A stretch of DNA of 54,325 nucleotides from Bradyrhizobium sp. cir1 (GTDB lineage: Bacteria > Pseudomonadota > Alphaproteobacteria > Rhizobiales > Xanthobacteraceae): NCBI RefSeq assembly GCF_014198245.1, contig NZ_JACIHE010000035.1, positions 1 through 54,325 of the forward strand. The letters run 5' to 3'. The first letter of the stretch is position 1. The number at the start of each line of letters is the position of its first letter. Positions 54,115 through 54,325 of this stretch are shown in pieces. The position numbers and the translations under genes are program-made. The notes beneath the pieces were generated by a model. It searched no databases and was not told where the DNA came from. It saw only the letters and a list, made by a program, of their open reading frames with translations.

Positions 54115-54325
54115 GCAGGGCTATCGCATTTGAGAGCGTTTCCCTGTGGCCATCCTTGGAGACGCCCGCTTCAGGCGGGCTCCTCAGGATGAGGACGGAG
54201 TGCGCGGCAGCAGTTTCAACGGGCACTGACGCTGCTTAGCCTCATCCTGAGAGCGTGAGAATGATTCGCTTTTGTCGGGCGAGTTTCACCATAATAGGCG
54301 AGAAGGCAGCGAGCGTGGGCGATGC
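54115..54325. repeat. Right arm of long terminal inverted repeat
   Basis: The reverse complement of the left arm (6-230). 54236-54325 is identical to 6-95; 54151-54235 is about 90 percent similar to 96-179; the block 54115-54129 matches 216-230. It includes the CCTTGGAGACGCCCGCTTCAGGCGGGCT-type hairpin. The perfect part runs to the last base of the window. Confidence 0.9.

Overview
The window reads as chromosomal DNA of a Bradyrhizobium-like alphaproteobacterium (order Hyphomicrobiales). The support is high GC with GC-rich wobble positions, rhizobial gene sets (glpD-glpSTPQUV, DUF4170 behind aceA, DUF1285-Nudix-DUF6111-cca) and several palindromic intergenic repeat families typical of that genus. 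This is inference from gene content; no marker gene such as 16S rRNA is present. I saw no tRNA, rRNA, CRISPR array, intact insertion sequence or phage module.

Layout. 1-730: an arm of a long inverted repeat, then a secreted NTF2-like protein. 0.9-11.2 kb: glycerol locus with a HAD phosphatase, the regulator glpR, a VapBC-type toxin-antitoxin pair lodged between glpR and its likely target, then the glpD-glpSTPQUV operon (dehydrogenase plus ABC importer) closed by a strong terminator. 11.4-18 kb (minus strand): Old Yellow Enzyme, DUF1993 protein, lytic transglycosylase, and a cellulose-synthase-like transferase with a PilZ domain coupled to an Alg44/HlyD-like adaptor. 18.2-22 kb: htpX, a TPR protein, a lysine-tailed protein, a secreted HExxH protein and an ABM-like protein. 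22.2-26.7 kb: a RamB/ScfR-like regulator divergent from isocitrate lyase aceA and DUF4170. 26.8-31.9 kb: metallophosphoesterase, Nudix and a small glycan-type cluster (polyprenyl-phosphate sugar synthase-like GT2, acetyltransferase, methyltransferase, GT-C-like membrane protein). 32-35 kb: a ZnuD-like TonB receptor and a DUF2946 protein behind a Zur-box-like palindrome. 35.3-42.1 kb: MoxR-DUF58-DUF4159-membrane protein operon. 42.4-46 kb: DUF1285, CoA-diphosphatase, DUF6111, CCA-adding enzyme and TauE/SafE permease in one overlapping operon.

46-54.3 kb is looser and more accessory: a cupin, a broken MmyB-type regulator, an SLT transglycosylase, the standout gene of the window (48504-50753), a frameshifted TauE scrap between two copies of a ~100 bp direct repeat, an alpha/beta hydrolase, small secreted proteins and a YodC-like protein with an acidic tail. 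The window ends in the second arm of the inverted repeat that begins it.

The most exciting object is the 749-residue protein at 48504-50753. It joins a LivJ-type periplasmic binding domain to a complete Cys-loop-type (pentameric) ligand-gated ion channel: a predicted nutrient-gated channel in which sensor and pore are one polypeptide. Its pore helix carries Glu at -1', Thr at 2' and 6' and Leu at 9', as in cation-selective animal receptors.
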